From positions 1 to 55,225 of the forward strand of contig CANJLW010000030.1 in the NCBI GenBank assembly GCA_947475245.1: a stretch of DNA of 55,225 nucleotides, in the 5' to 3' direction. Shown here one piece after another: positions 8,781 through 17,270 of the stretch. The notes beneath the pieces were generated by a model, which ran no database searches, was not told where the DNA came from, and worked only from the letters and a program-made list of their open reading frames with translations. Position 1 is the stretch's first letter; each line of letters begins with the position of its first letter. The position numbers were made by a program, and so were the translations under genes. Source of the DNA: Acetobacteraceae bacterium. GTDB lineage: Bacteria > Pseudomonadota > Alphaproteobacteria > Acetobacterales > Acetobacteraceae.

Positions 8781-9226
8781 CTATACGCCGTGAAAATCCG
8801 GGTCAGCGTCCAGAGACAAACACGCGCGGCCACCAGGTCGGCGGTGCGGTGCTCCGCGCGTCGAACGGAAAACCTGATGGCAAAACCCCATGCAACGTGA
8901 GCACGCCCTCGCCTGCCCAGGAGGCTCCGCGCCAACACCGCGCAACTCCCCAGCCCCGAATGTCGCCCAATACGACCCCGCCGGAGCCGAGCGAGCAAGA
9001 AGTCCATGCGGCGTGAGCATCCGGGTCAGCGTCCGGAGACAAGCACGCGCGGCCACCAGGTCGGCGGTACAGTGTTCCGCGTGTCGAACGGAAAACCTGA
9101 AGGCAAAACTCCATGCAACGTGAGCACGCCCTCTCCTGCCCGGGAGGCTCCGCGCCAACACCGTGCAAATCCCCAGCACCGCATGTCGCCCACTCCGCCC
9201 CCGCCGTAGCCGAGCGAACAAGAAGT
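8781..9226. repeat. Two-copy 223-bp tandem repeat
   Basis: Copies 8781-9003 and 9004-9226 align at a constant offset of 223 nt, for example ATCCGGGTCAGCGTCC, CACGCGCGGCCACCAGGTCG and GAGGCTCCGCGCCAACACCG. Differences are scattered substitutions. Each copy contains two hits of the recurring CCATGCRCCGTGAGAAC-type motif, 107 and 116 nt apart. The period is not a multiple of three. Confidence 0.85.
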
Positions 9227-9315
9227 CCATGCGCCCTGAGAGGAAGGAGCACACCGGCGGCAATGCCATCGCATTCGGCGGCAAGGTCGTGGCACGGTTC
9301 GAAGGAAATGGGCTT

Positions 9316-9499
9316 ACGCCGATGCACGCGGATGAAGAGGATCAGCGCGGATCGCTGCCGATCGGTCGGCGGCGATCCGTCCGGCGATATTCGGTTCAGG
9401 CAGGGACGAAAGCGGCATGGCCCACCGAAAACCGAACCTGGGCGAACGACCCATCAACCGCGATCCGCGCTTATCCTCTTCATCCGCGTCCATCGGCGT
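9316..9499. mobile_element. MITE-like element, copy 1 (39-bp inverted repeats)
   Basis: The ends ACGCCGATG...CATCGGCGT are part of a ~39-bp inverted repeat. The 37-nt cores at 9318-9354 and 9461-9497 match at 35 of 37 positions. The inner ~106 nt have no gene. Subtracting 184 nt from the 294-nt repeat leaves 110 nt, the step size of the surrounding array, which fits insertion into one array unit. No target-site duplication is evident, so a mobile origin is inference. Confidence 0.5.
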
Positions 9500-9609
9500 T
9501 CCAATTCTTCCTGCGTACCCCCATGCGCCGTGAGACGAAAGAGCGCACCGGCGACAATGCCATCGCATTTGGCGGCAAGGTCGTGGCGCGGTTCGAAGGA
9601 AATGGGCTT

Positions 9610-9794
9610 ACGCCGATGGACACGGATGAAGAGGATCAGCGCGGATCGCTGCCGATCGGTCGGCGGCGATCCGTCCGGCGATATTCGGTTCAGGCAGCGA
9701 CAAAGGCCGCATGGCCCGCCGAAAACCGAACCTCGGCGAACGACCCATCAACCGCGATCCGCGCTTTATCCTCTTCATCCGCGTCCATCGGCGT
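9610..9794. mobile_element. MITE-like element, copy 2
   Basis: This is the same inverted-repeat element as copy 1. The arm cores lie at 9612-9648 and 9755-9792, and the right arm carries one extra T. It sits at the same place within its tandem unit as copies 1 and 3, so it arose by duplication of the whole unit rather than by a separate insertion. Confidence 0.5.
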
Positions 9795-9904
9795 TCCAAT
9801 TCTTCCTGCGTACCCCCATGCGCCGTGAGACGAAAGAGCGCACCGGCGACAATGCCATCGCATTTGGCGGTAAGGTCGTGGCGCGGTTCGAAGGAAATGG
9901 GCTT

Positions 9905-10088
9905 ACGCCGATGCACGCGGATGAAGGGGATCAGCGCGGATCGATGTCGATCGGTCGGCGGCGAATCGTCCGGCAATATTCGGTTCAGGGAGGGACGAAA
10001 GCGGCTCGGCCCGCCGAAGGCAGAACCTGGGCGAACGACCCATCAACCGCGATCCGCGCTTATCCTCTTCATCCGCGTCCATCGGCGT
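9905..10088. mobile_element. MITE-like element, copy 3
   Basis: This is the same element, with arm cores at 9907-9943 and 10050-10086. The interior differs from copies 1 and 2 at several places (for example GATGTCGATCGG in place of GCTGCCGATCGG), so this is the most diverged of the three interiors. Confidence 0.5.
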
Positions 10089-10578
10089 TCCAATTCTTCC
10101 TGCGTAGCCCCATGCCCCTGCTCGACGTCGATGCTTACCCTGAGCCATGCGTGCGCCCGCCGGTCGCATTGGTGCGATACCGCCGAGCTGTATGGGATCG
10201 GAAATCGATGAACAACAGTCCATGCGCCGTGAGAACCGACACGCCTGGGCCTCGCGCCCCCCGGATCGACGCACAAACGCCGACTGCGCAATCCGCGGGC
10301 AAGACCCCGTACACCCTGAGAACTCGACCGTACCGGAGTACCCGCCCAACCGACGTGCGGTTCCACACGGCTGCCCACCGCAAGCCAGGCCAAACGCCCC
10401 ACGCCGATGCCCGCGATCGGCGTGCGCCGATTTCCGGTTGGAAGAACCCCTTGCAACCTGAAAACCGCTCCGCCATCCAGCCCCCGGCCATTGTCACCCG
10501 ACCAAGCGTAAGCGATTGACCGCGATGCCAAGGAACAGCACGCTGGCCCCCGTCAAAAATCCCAGGAAGGAACGCCTA

Positions 10579-11370
10579 ATGTCAGCCTCCGCCCAAATCA
10601 CCCCAATCCGCGATCGCAAGCTCGGCTGCTCGCCAGAGGAATGGGAAGCGCGCCTCGATCTCGCCGCCGCTTACCGTCTCGCCGCCCGCTTCGGTTGGCA
10701 CGACATGCTCGGCAACCATTTCTCGCTGCGCGTTCCGGGCACCACCGACCAATATCTGCTCAACCCGCTGGGGCTGTTTTTCGAGGAAATCACCGCCTCC
10801 TCCCTGGTCAAGATGGACACCGCCGGCAACGTCCTCAGCGACGCCCCGCACGGCATCAACAAGGCCGGCGAAGTCATCCACGGCGGCATCCTGGCCGCGC
10901 GCCCGGATGTCAGCGCGGTCATGCATCTGCACTCCTCGGCCGGCGCCGGGGTATCCGCGCAGACCGAAGGCCTGCTGCCGATTTCGCAGAATGCGCTGAT
11001 CCTGATGGATCGCGTCCGCTACCATAACTACGAAGGCCCCGCGAGCGACGCCGACGACGAACGCCGCCGTTTGGCCCGCGACCTCTCGGACGGCAGCATC
11101 CTGTTCCTGCGCAACCACGGCACGCTGACCGCCGGACGCACGATGGGCGAAGCCTTCGTCCTGCTGGGGCGTTTGGAGCGCGCGTGCGAAATCCAGTTGG
11201 CGGCACAGGCCGGATCGGCCATCCACTTCCCGTCGCAGGACGCGATCGACCGCACCCGCGCCATCGGCGCGAAGATGTACAGCCCGAACAGCCGTTCTCC
11301 CGGTGCCTCTCTGGAATGGGCCGCGTTCCGCCGCAAGCTGGATCGCGAAGACCCCGGCTACGCCGCGTAA
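10579..11370 (+). CDS. Class II aldolase/adducin family protein
   Basis: The 263-aa product has the Zn-binding and catalytic layout of the family: LAARFGWHDMLGNHFSLRVPG, an HGG-containing GEVIHGGILAARPDVSAVMHLHS block (the two His are metal ligands), and FLRNHGTLTAGRTMGEAF with a third His. Members cleave or epimerise sugar phosphates or decarboxylate related acids, but many bacterial copies have unknown substrates. AGGAAGGA at 10564-10571 sets the start at 10579. It is the first of three same-strand genes that may form a catabolic unit. Confidence 0.9.
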   Translation: MSASAQITPIRDRKLGCSPEEWEARLDLAAAYRLAARFGWHDMLGNHFSLRVPGTTDQYLLNPLGLFFEEITASSLVKMDTAGNVLSDAPHGINKAGEVIHGGILAARPDVSAVMHLHSSAGAGVSAQTEGLLPISQNALILMDRVRYHNYEGPASDADDERRRLARDLSDGSILFLRNHGTLTAGRTMGEAFVLLGRLERACEIQLAAQAGSAIHFPSQDAIDRTRAIGAKMYSPNSRSPGASLEWAAFRRKLDREDPGYAA

Positions 11371-11465
11371 TCAGGCAAACCATGTCGGCGGCGGTCGCGT
11401 TCGGCCGCCGCCGTAATGGCACTGTTCAACCGGTCGCAAGACCGATCACCAAGGGATACAGCGGG

Positions 11466-12374
11466 ATGGCCGATCGGATGGATGCCGACACACCGGCGAC
11501 ATTGACGCAGGATCAAATCGATCAACGCGTCTTCGACCTTTACGACGAGTATTGTCACGGTCGTATCGATCGGCGCTCCTTCCTGCGTCAGGCTGCCGTC
11601 GTCACCGTCGGTGGGCTGGCGATGGCGCAGGCTCTGTTGCCGCGCTACGCCCAGGCCCAGACGATTTCCTTCACCGACACGCGGATCAAGGCGACCTATG
11701 TCACCTACCCGTCCCCCGGCGGCACATCCGGCACGATGCGCGGCTATCTGGTGCAACCGACCGGTCCCGGCCCGTTCGGGGTCGTGCTGGTCGTTCACGA
11801 GAACCGCGGTCTGAACCCGCATATCGAGGACGTGGCGCGACGAGCGGCGGCGGAAGGGTTTTTGGCACTGGCGCCGGACGGGCTTTTTCCGGTCGGCGGC
11901 TATCCCGGCAACGACGACGACGGACGCACGCTGCAGGGCACCTTGGATCAGGGCAAGCTGCGCACGGATATGCTCAACAGCGCGCGGTTTCTCAAAGCCC
12001 ACGCATTGTCGAACGGCAAGCTGGGCGTCACCGGCTTCTGCTGGGGTGGCGGGACGACCAATTATCTGGCGGCGACGCTGGGCAGCGATATGAAGGCGGG
12101 AGTCCCGTTCTACGGCGCGGCGCCCGACACAGCCTCCATCGCCGCGATCAAGGCCGCGCTGCTGGTACAGTACGCCGAGAACGACGACCGGATAAACACG
12201 ATGTGGCCGGCGTTCGAAGCCGGCCTGAAGGAAATTAAGGTCCCGTACGAGATGCATATCTATCCGGGCACGCAGCACGGATTCCATAACAACTCGACAC
12301 CGCGGTTTCACGAGGCCGCGGCTAAACTGGCCTGGGAACGAACCGTCGCTTTCTTCCGTCGCCACCTTGCCTGA
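11466..12374 (+). CDS. Tat-exported dienelactone hydrolase family protein
   Basis: The 302-aa protein has an N-terminal ~45-residue leader with a twin-arginine motif (DRRSFLRQAAVVTVGGLAMA) ending near YAQAQ. An alpha/beta hydrolase follows: VVLVVHENRGLNPHIEDVARR, nucleophile Cys in GVTGFCWGGG, Asp in AENDDRIN and His in PGTQHGFHNN. The Cys-Asp-His triad is typical of dienelactone hydrolases, which open lactone rings of aromatic breakdown products. Export suggests a periplasmic substrate. The start at 11466 is supported by AAGGGA upstream; longer frames run through the aldolase gene. Confidence 0.9.
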   Translation: MADRMDADTPATLTQDQIDQRVFDLYDEYCHGRIDRRSFLRQAAVVTVGGLAMAQALLPRYAQAQTISFTDTRIKATYVTYPSPGGTSGTMRGYLVQPTGPGPFGVVLVVHENRGLNPHIEDVARRAAAEGFLALAPDGLFPVGGYPGNDDDGRTLQGTLDQGKLRTDMLNSARFLKAHALSNGKLGVTGFCWGGGTTNYLAATLGSDMKAGVPFYGAAPDTASIAAIKAALLVQYAENDDRINTMWPAFEAGLKEIKVPYEMHIYPGTQHGFHNNSTPRFHEAAAKLAWERTVAFFRRHLA

Positions 12375-12381
12375 TCCGACG

Positions 12382-13560
12382 ATGACGCACGCACAAGACC
12401 CATCGATCCCCGACATGCTGGCCGTGGCGATGCAACTGGCGCCCGCGATCCGGGCCGAACGGGACGCGGCGGAGCGGATGCGCCAGACGCCGCCGGTGCT
12501 GGCCGAACAGATTGCCGCGGCCGGCATCTATCAGATGTATCTGCCGCGCTCGATGGGCGGCCCCGAGACTCCGCCGCTGACCGCGTTTCGCGTGGTGGAA
12601 GAACTGTCCCGCCACGACGGTTCGGTCGGCTGGTGTGCGATGATCGCCGCCGCGATGTCGCTGAACGCCGGACGACTGCCGGCGGAGGTCGGACGCATGT
12701 TGGCGGGCACGCCGGCGGATTATCGCGCCGCCGGTTCCGGGCGCCCCGGCGGCAAGGTCTGGGAGGTCGCCGGCGGGTTTCGCGTCACCGGTCGGTGGAA
12801 CTTCGCCAGCGGCATCCGGAACGCGCGCTGGCTTTATGCGACCTGCGTGACAATGGACGGCGACACCCCTCGCAACTCCGCCGCCGGAAAGCCCGTGCTG
12901 CGCGCGTTGTGGCTGCCGAGAGACGCCGTTACCGTCATCGACACCTGGTCGGTCATGGGCATGCGCGGCACCGGAAGTCAGGATTTCACCGCCGAGGATG
13001 TGTTTGTCCCGGCGGAACGAAGCTGTCTGTCCGACGCCGACCCAAGCGAGACCGGGCCGCTGTACAATCGCCGCAGTTGGTACGTAGCCCTTTGGACGCC
13101 ATCGGCCGCCAACGCCCTGGGTATCGCGCGCGGCGCGATCGACATCCTGACGGAACTGGCCGCCACCGAGGCATCGACGTTGTCGACACAGCTTTTGCGC
13201 GATCGTTCCGCGGTTCAGGCGCGCGTCGGGGAGGCGGACGCAATCGTCAATGCCGCGCGGGCCTATGTGTTCGACGCCGTCGGGCGGCTTTGGGAAACGG
13301 TCTCCGCCGGTCGCGCCCCGTCGGATCGGGAGGTCGCCCAGGCACGCCTGTCCCTGGTCCATGCGATGCACGAATCCGTGCGCGCCGTCGATAAGGTGTT
13401 CCACGCCGCCGGCACGAACGCGATCTACACCAGGCTGCCCCTGGAACGCGCGTTCCGCGACATTCACGTCGCGGTGCAGCATGGCGCGGCTCTGCCGGTC
13501 TATTTCGAATCGGCGGGCAAGGTGTTGATGGGGCTCAGACCCGGCGATCCCGGCTGGTAG
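12382..13560 (+). CDS. Acyl-CoA dehydrogenase family flavoprotein (monooxygenase-like subgroup)
   Basis: The 392-aa product has the acyl-CoA dehydrogenase fold: an all-helical start, GIYQMYLPRSMGGPE, the middle-domain GGFRVTGRWNFASGIRNARW and WSVMGMRGTGSQDFTAEDVFVP segments, and a helical C-terminus. The catalytic-base Glu region is not obvious. The ending resembles HsaA/HpaH-like flavin hydroxylases and related proteins more than beta-oxidation enzymes. ATG 12382 lies 7 nt after the dienelactone hydrolase stop. An in-frame TTG at 12367 that overlaps that stop is an alternative start. Confidence 0.82.
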   Translation: MTHAQDPSIPDMLAVAMQLAPAIRAERDAAERMRQTPPVLAEQIAAAGIYQMYLPRSMGGPETPPLTAFRVVEELSRHDGSVGWCAMIAAAMSLNAGRLPAEVGRMLAGTPADYRAAGSGRPGGKVWEVAGGFRVTGRWNFASGIRNARWLYATCVTMDGDTPRNSAAGKPVLRALWLPRDAVTVIDTWSVMGMRGTGSQDFTAEDVFVPAERSCLSDADPSETGPLYNRRSWYVALWTPSAANALGIARGAIDILTELAATEASTLSTQLLRDRSAVQARVGEADAIVNAARAYVFDAVGRLWETVSAGRAPSDREVAQARLSLVHAMHESVRAVDKVFHAAGTNAIYTRLPLERAFRDIHVAVQHGAALPVYFESAGKVLMGLRPGDPGW

Positions 13561-13578
13561 CCGTCGGGTCCGTTCCGA

Positions 13579-14325
13579 CTACGCACCAACGAGCTCGAAT
13601 GTTTCGACTTCGACTCGGTTACGCCCGCCCCGCTTCGCGCGGTACAAGGCCCGGTCGCAGCGGTCGATCATCGTGTCCGCGGTCTCCCCCGGCCGGTATT
13701 CCGCCACGCCGATCGAGCAGGTGACGCCGTCGACGGTCTTGCCCGTCCCACGATCCGTTATCGACCGGTGTTCCAGCAACTCACGGATCTGTTCGGCGAT
13801 GGCCATGCCGACCGACAGCGAGGCACCGGGCAGAACGACGGCGAACTCCTCTCCGCCATGACGCGCGGCCAGATCGCAGGTCCGCACCTGATCCTGGATC
13901 GTGCGGGCGACCATCCGCAGCACGGCGTCGCCCAAGGGATGCCCATGCGTATCGTTGAACCGCTTGAAGTGATCGATGTCGAGGATCAACAGGCAGACCG
14001 GGGCGGCGGCGGAGCACAGCGCATCGCGCAACCCCGCGTCAAATCCCCGCCGGTTCGCAAGCCCCGTCAGCGCATCGCGTTCGGCCTCTGTCCTGGTGCG
14101 TGCAAGGTCCTGTTGAAGCTGTTGGATCATCTCCATGGAGGCCGACAGCAGATGCTCCAGCGCGCGCACCCGATCGTTCGAAGCCAAGGTGGCAGGTGTC
14201 GCCATCGCGCCGGAGGCTGCCGGACGCCGAGACGGTCTGGCGCGCTTCGTCGCCGCCATGCCCAGGCGCGGGCCTTTGCCATTCCAGACAAACCGGCTCG
14301 CCGAACTCTCTTGCAGACCAAACAT
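13579..14325 (-). CDS. GGDEF diguanylate cyclase
   Basis: The 248-aa protein has about 50 N-terminal residues without a recognised sensor, a short coiled-coil-like linker (residues 52-84), then a full GGDEF domain. That domain contains DALTGLANRRGFD, LDIDHFKRFNDTHGHPLGD and GGEEF at 157-161. RTCD at 148-151, exactly five residues before GGEEF, is a product-inhibition I-site. It should therefore make cyclic di-GMP under feedback control. No membrane segment is seen. ATG 14325 has AAGGGGAA upstream; the longer frame has no support. It is divergent from the Crp/Fnr gene. Confidence 0.93.
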   Translation of the reverse strand: MFGLQESSASRFVWNGKGPRLGMAATKRARPSRRPAASGAMATPATLASNDRVRALEHLLSASMEMIQQLQQDLARTRTEAERDALTGLANRRGFDAGLRDALCSAAAPVCLLILDIDHFKRFNDTHGHPLGDAVLRMVARTIQDQVRTCDLAARHGGEEFAVVLPGASLSVGMAIAEQIRELLEHRSITDRGTGKTVDGVTCSIGVAEYRPGETADTMIDRCDRALYRAKRGGRNRVEVETFELVGA

Positions 14326-14545
14326 CGACTTGTTCCCCTTCGACACTGGTTTCGGAAGGACCGGGTCCCCACCCGTTCCTCGGTGCCCGCAAAACCTAAC
14401 CGAGGCGCATGCGCGGAGATGTGGCATTTGACACGTGCCGAACACGGCGAACCCCTCGACTTGACGCGCCACCCGTCGGTCTGCACCGTCGGGTCGGGCT
14501 TCGGAACAGACAAGCAGTCGCAAAACCGCGACATGGGAAGGGGCT

Positions 14546-15238
14546 ATGGCGCGATTCGATCGGACGCTCGCTAACATCCCGCTCTTTCGTTCGGTCGTCG
14601 GACCGGACCTGGAGCGGCTGGAATCCACCTGCGTCTGGCGCGAATGCGACACGGACCAATGGGTGTTGGACCACGACGGAGAGGGAACAGAGGTCTACTT
14701 CGTTCTGCGTGGCCATCTGCGCGTGGTCACGACGATCGCCGGTCGAGAGACGATCCTGCGCGATCTCCGCGACGGGGAGTATTTCGGCGAACTTGCCGCA
14801 CTCGACGGCAGACCTCGGTCCGCCGGGATCGTGGCGCTGACGATCTCCGTTCTCGCGAGCATGCCGGCCGCCGCGTTTCGCGGGGCGATCCATGCGCACC
14901 CCGATGTCTGCGATCAGGTGATGGGTGTTTTGGTCGGCCAGATCAGAATGCTGGCGAACCGGACGACGGAAACCGCGGGTCTCAGCGTGCGCGAACGTCT
15001 CTGGGCCGAGCTATTGCGCCTGGCCAATGCGGGCCGGATGACCAACGGTGCCGCGGTCCTGTCGCCGCCGCCGACCCATGCCGAACTCGCCGGACGCGTC
15101 GGCAGCCACCGCGAAGCCGTGACACGGGAACTGAACATGATGGAACGGTCCGGGCTGATCGCGCGACGGCGGGGCGCGATCGAACTGCTGGATACCGACC
15201 GGCTGAAAACCATGCTGGCGGAGGCCGCCGGGCGCTGA
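14546..15238 (+). CDS. Crp/Fnr family transcriptional regulator
   Basis: The 230-aa regulator has a cyclic-nucleotide-binding-type beta roll (EGTEVYFVLRGHLRVVTTI, RDLRDGEYFGELAALDGRPRSAG) and a C-terminal winged helix with PPPTHAELAGRVGSHREAVTRELNMMERSGL. There is no Fnr-type N-terminal cysteine cluster, so iron-sulfur oxygen sensing is unlikely. The start has GGGAAGGGG just upstream. The 220-nt divergent gap with the diguanylate cyclase gene suggests one regulates the other, or that both respond to a shared signal. Confidence 0.92.
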   Translation: MARFDRTLANIPLFRSVVGPDLERLESTCVWRECDTDQWVLDHDGEGTEVYFVLRGHLRVVTTIAGRETILRDLRDGEYFGELAALDGRPRSAGIVALTISVLASMPAAAFRGAIHAHPDVCDQVMGVLVGQIRMLANRTTETAGLSVRERLWAELLRLANAGRMTNGAAVLSPPPTHAELAGRVGSHREAVTRELNMMERSGLIARRRGAIELLDTDRLKTMLAEAAGR

Positions 15239-15517
15239 TCAGGCCTTGCGTTTGCCGCCCTGTTTGCGCGAGGCAGCTTTCCTCGGCGTCGCGGCCTTAC
15301 GAGCGCCGCGCTTCCCGCCGGCACCGGTGCGCCGCCCGAGTCGCGCCAGCACGAACAGGACCGACACAACAGCGAACGCGGTGACGCCGATCCACAGCGG
15401 TCGCACGCCGCAATTGCCGGAGACGCAGTACCAGGTCAGTTGCAGCAACGCCGCCGTATCGAACAGCAGCATCGCCCCGAAGACCAGAACGGTCAGCAGT
15501 ATCCAGACCAGGCGCAT
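15239..15517 (-). CDS. Small two-TM membrane protein with Lys/Arg-rich tail
   Basis: The 92-aa protein has two hydrophobic segments (about residues 3-28 and 40-59). A short loop between them contains two cysteines (WYCVSGNCG), and the tail is very basic (GKRGARKAATPRKAASRKQGGKRKA). I do not recognise the family. It starts 13 nt after the stop of the DHA2 transporter gene on the same strand, so it is probably co-transcribed. The positive tail should lie in the cytoplasm and could contact lipid headgroups or nucleic acid (inference). It is convergent with the Crp/Fnr gene. Confidence 0.7.
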   Translation of the reverse strand: MRLVWILLTVLVFGAMLLFDTAALLQLTWYCVSGNCGVRPLWIGVTAFAVVSVLFVLARLGRRTGAGGKRGARKAATPRKAASRKQGGKRKA

Positions 15518-15530
15518 GGACGCCGCCCGA

Positions 15531-17045
15531 TCAGTTCGGGCGCGGCCGCAGCAGGCACGCCAGCGGGATCCCCAGGGCCGCGACGGTCGCGGTCAGGTAG
15601 AACGCGTTGACGTAGCCGATCATTGCCGCCTGCCGTTGGATTTCGTTCGATACCCGCAGTAGCCCGGTGGTGGTGTCCAGACTCCAGACCGCCGGCAGTT
15701 CGGGAAAGGTCAGGATGCGGTTATACGGCGTGATGAATTCCGTCATCCGCGCATAGTTCTCGGTCGTCGAGCGGACCAGCAGCAGCACGGTCAACGAGAT
15801 ATAGAGGCTGGACCCGAAGTTCCTCATCATGGTGAAGATCGCCGTGCCCTCGGTCACCTGATGCGGCGGCAAGGTGGCGAAAGCGACGACCGTCATGGGC
15901 GTGAAGGTGATGCTCTGCCCGAAGCCCTGCAGCAGATTGGTCCAGAACACGTCGAAGAAGGTCAGGTTGATGTCGAACTGCGCCATGGAGAACCCGGCGA
16001 CGGCCTGGGCCAGAAACCCGGCGGCAATCGCGGTTCTGGGGGCGATACGGGTCAGCGGCACGATCACCAGAAAGGCCATCCAGTTGCCGATCCCGCGCGC
16101 GGCCAGCAGCGATCCGATGATACTGTCGGGATAGCCGCGCAAATCGTGCAGCAGGCTGGGGAACAGCACGAGCGTGATAAAGCTCAACATCCCCATGACG
16201 AACGCAATCACCGTGCCGACCGCGAAGTTTCGATCCAACAGTAATCGCGGGTTCAGGAACGGTTTCGACGCGGTCAGGCAGTGGGCGATGAAGATCCAGA
16301 ACGCCACCAGACCGATCGCCGTCGTCAGCGCGATCTCCGTCGATTCGAACCAGTCCAGCCGTTGCCCCCGATCGAACACGAGTTGCGCGGCGACCATGGC
16401 GACGGACAGGGCGATGAAGCCGGTCCAGTCCAACTGCGTGCTGGTGCGTTCGGTGTGCTGGGACAGCGCGAACCAGACGCAGACCATGGCCGCGATCCCA
16501 GGCGGCACGATCATGAAAAACGCCGCGCGCCAGTTATACGCCTCGGTCATGATGCTGCCGAAGATGGGGCCGAGCACGGGGCCGAAGACGCTGCCGACGC
16601 CCCAGATGACAAGGGCGGTCGCGTGCAGATGGCGCGGGAAGGTAGCCAACAGGATAGCCTGCCCCAGCGGCATGATCGGGGCACCGAACAGGCCCTGTCC
16701 CACGCGGGCCAGCACCAGAGACTCCAGACTATAGGCGAAGCCGCAGAGCAGGGAGGAAACCGTGAACCCCGTGACGCAGGTCATCAACAACGTCCGCCAC
16801 CCCAGCCGACTGGCGAGCCAACCCGTCATCGGCGTCGCCACGGCGGTCGCCACCAGGTTCAGCGTGATGACCCAGGAGATTTCATCCTGCGTCGCCGACA
16901 AGGTGCCGCGCACCTGCGGCAAAACCACGTTCGCCAGCGTGATGGTCATGCCGAACAGCAGGTTGGAGAGTTGGACCATCAGCAGGATCAGCCATTGACG
17001 ACCGCTGATGGTGAAGATGCCGCCCTGGGCGGTAGTGGCACTCAT
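15531..17045 (-). CDS. DHA2-type MFS drug efflux transporter (EmrB-like)
   Basis: The 504-aa permease has about 14 hydrophobic segments. Motifs are WVITLNLVATAVATPMTGWLASRLGWR (motif A region) and ARVGQGLFGAPIMPLGQAILL with GVGSVFGPVLGPIFGSIM (motif C of antiporters). Proteins of this type export drugs or organic anions by proton exchange, often with an EmrA membrane-fusion partner; none is adjacent. ATG 17045 is preferred because a GGGGA directly abuts the longer ATG at 17057, although its spacing to 17045 is a little long. Confidence 0.92.
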   Translation of the reverse strand: MSATTAQGGIFTISGRQWLILLMVQLSNLLFGMTITLANVVLPQVRGTLSATQDEISWVITLNLVATAVATPMTGWLASRLGWRTLLMTCVTGFTVSSLLCGFAYSLESLVLARVGQGLFGAPIMPLGQAILLATFPRHLHATALVIWGVGSVFGPVLGPIFGSIMTEAYNWRAAFFMIVPPGIAAMVCVWFALSQHTERTSTQLDWTGFIALSVAMVAAQLVFDRGQRLDWFESTEIALTTAIGLVAFWIFIAHCLTASKPFLNPRLLLDRNFAVGTVIAFVMGMLSFITLVLFPSLLHDLRGYPDSIIGSLLAARGIGNWMAFLVIVPLTRIAPRTAIAAGFLAQAVAGFSMAQFDINLTFFDVFWTNLLQGFGQSITFTPMTVVAFATLPPHQVTEGTAIFTMMRNFGSSLYISLTVLLLVRSTTENYARMTEFITPYNRILTFPELPAVWSLDTTTGLLRVSNEIQRQAAMIGYVNAFYLTATVAALGIPLACLLRPRPN

Positions 17046-17270
17046 GTGACGCGACATTCCCCATCGGGCTTATCGCGCCCGCCCGGCAAGTCTAGGCGAA
17101 ACTCCTACCTTCGCGCCATCCGATCGATAGCGGTCGAACCATCGTAATGGCCATGGGGAGCGATTATCGTGCACTATGCCCCGGGCCGGCTGCATGGCTG
17201 CTTACATTTTGCTCGTATTTCCCAGAATCGCCGTCGCCCCGGTTGGTACGAATCTTGAGTTCCGCACACC

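Larger units (their letters stand above)
9227..10111. repeat. Three-copy 294/295-bp tandem repeat
   Basis: Copies begin near 9227, 9522 and 9817 and share more than 80% of positions by eye. Shared strings include GGCAATGCCATCGCATT-like starts, GGTTCGAAGGAAATGGGCTT, GATCGGTCGGCGGCGAT, GGGCGAACGACCCATCAACC and GTTCCAATTCTTCCTGCGTA. Copies 2 and 3 are the most alike at their left ends. Each copy holds one ~184-bp inverted-repeat element. A one-base insertion in copy 2 changes the period from 294 to 295, which breaks any reading frame. Confidence 0.9.
8526..10578. other. 2-kb gene-free region filled by layered repeats
   Basis: No frame here looks like a real protein. The long open frames are Arg/Pro/Ser-rich, lack ribosome sites, and do not stay in phase across repeat copies spaced 223, 294 and 295 nt. 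From 8526 to about 8770 I see nothing recognisable. From 8770 to 10470 the sequence is a nested repeat array, described in separate entries. The last ~100 nt lead into the aldolase gene, with its ribosome site at 10564-10571. The GC content appears as high as in the genes, which explains the many open frames. Confidence 0.75.

Noticed and set aside
8772-10470. CRISPR array
   Set aside because: The repeated motif is degenerate, spacing is 87-142 nt or about 294 nt, repeats are not palindromic, and no cas genes are near.
9113-10519. 468-codon plus-strand open frame across the repeat array
   Set aside because: Composition is Arg/Pro/Ser-rich, tandem copies are not kept in the same frame (294 versus 295 nt), and no domain is seen. 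Other frames over the same repeats are equally open.
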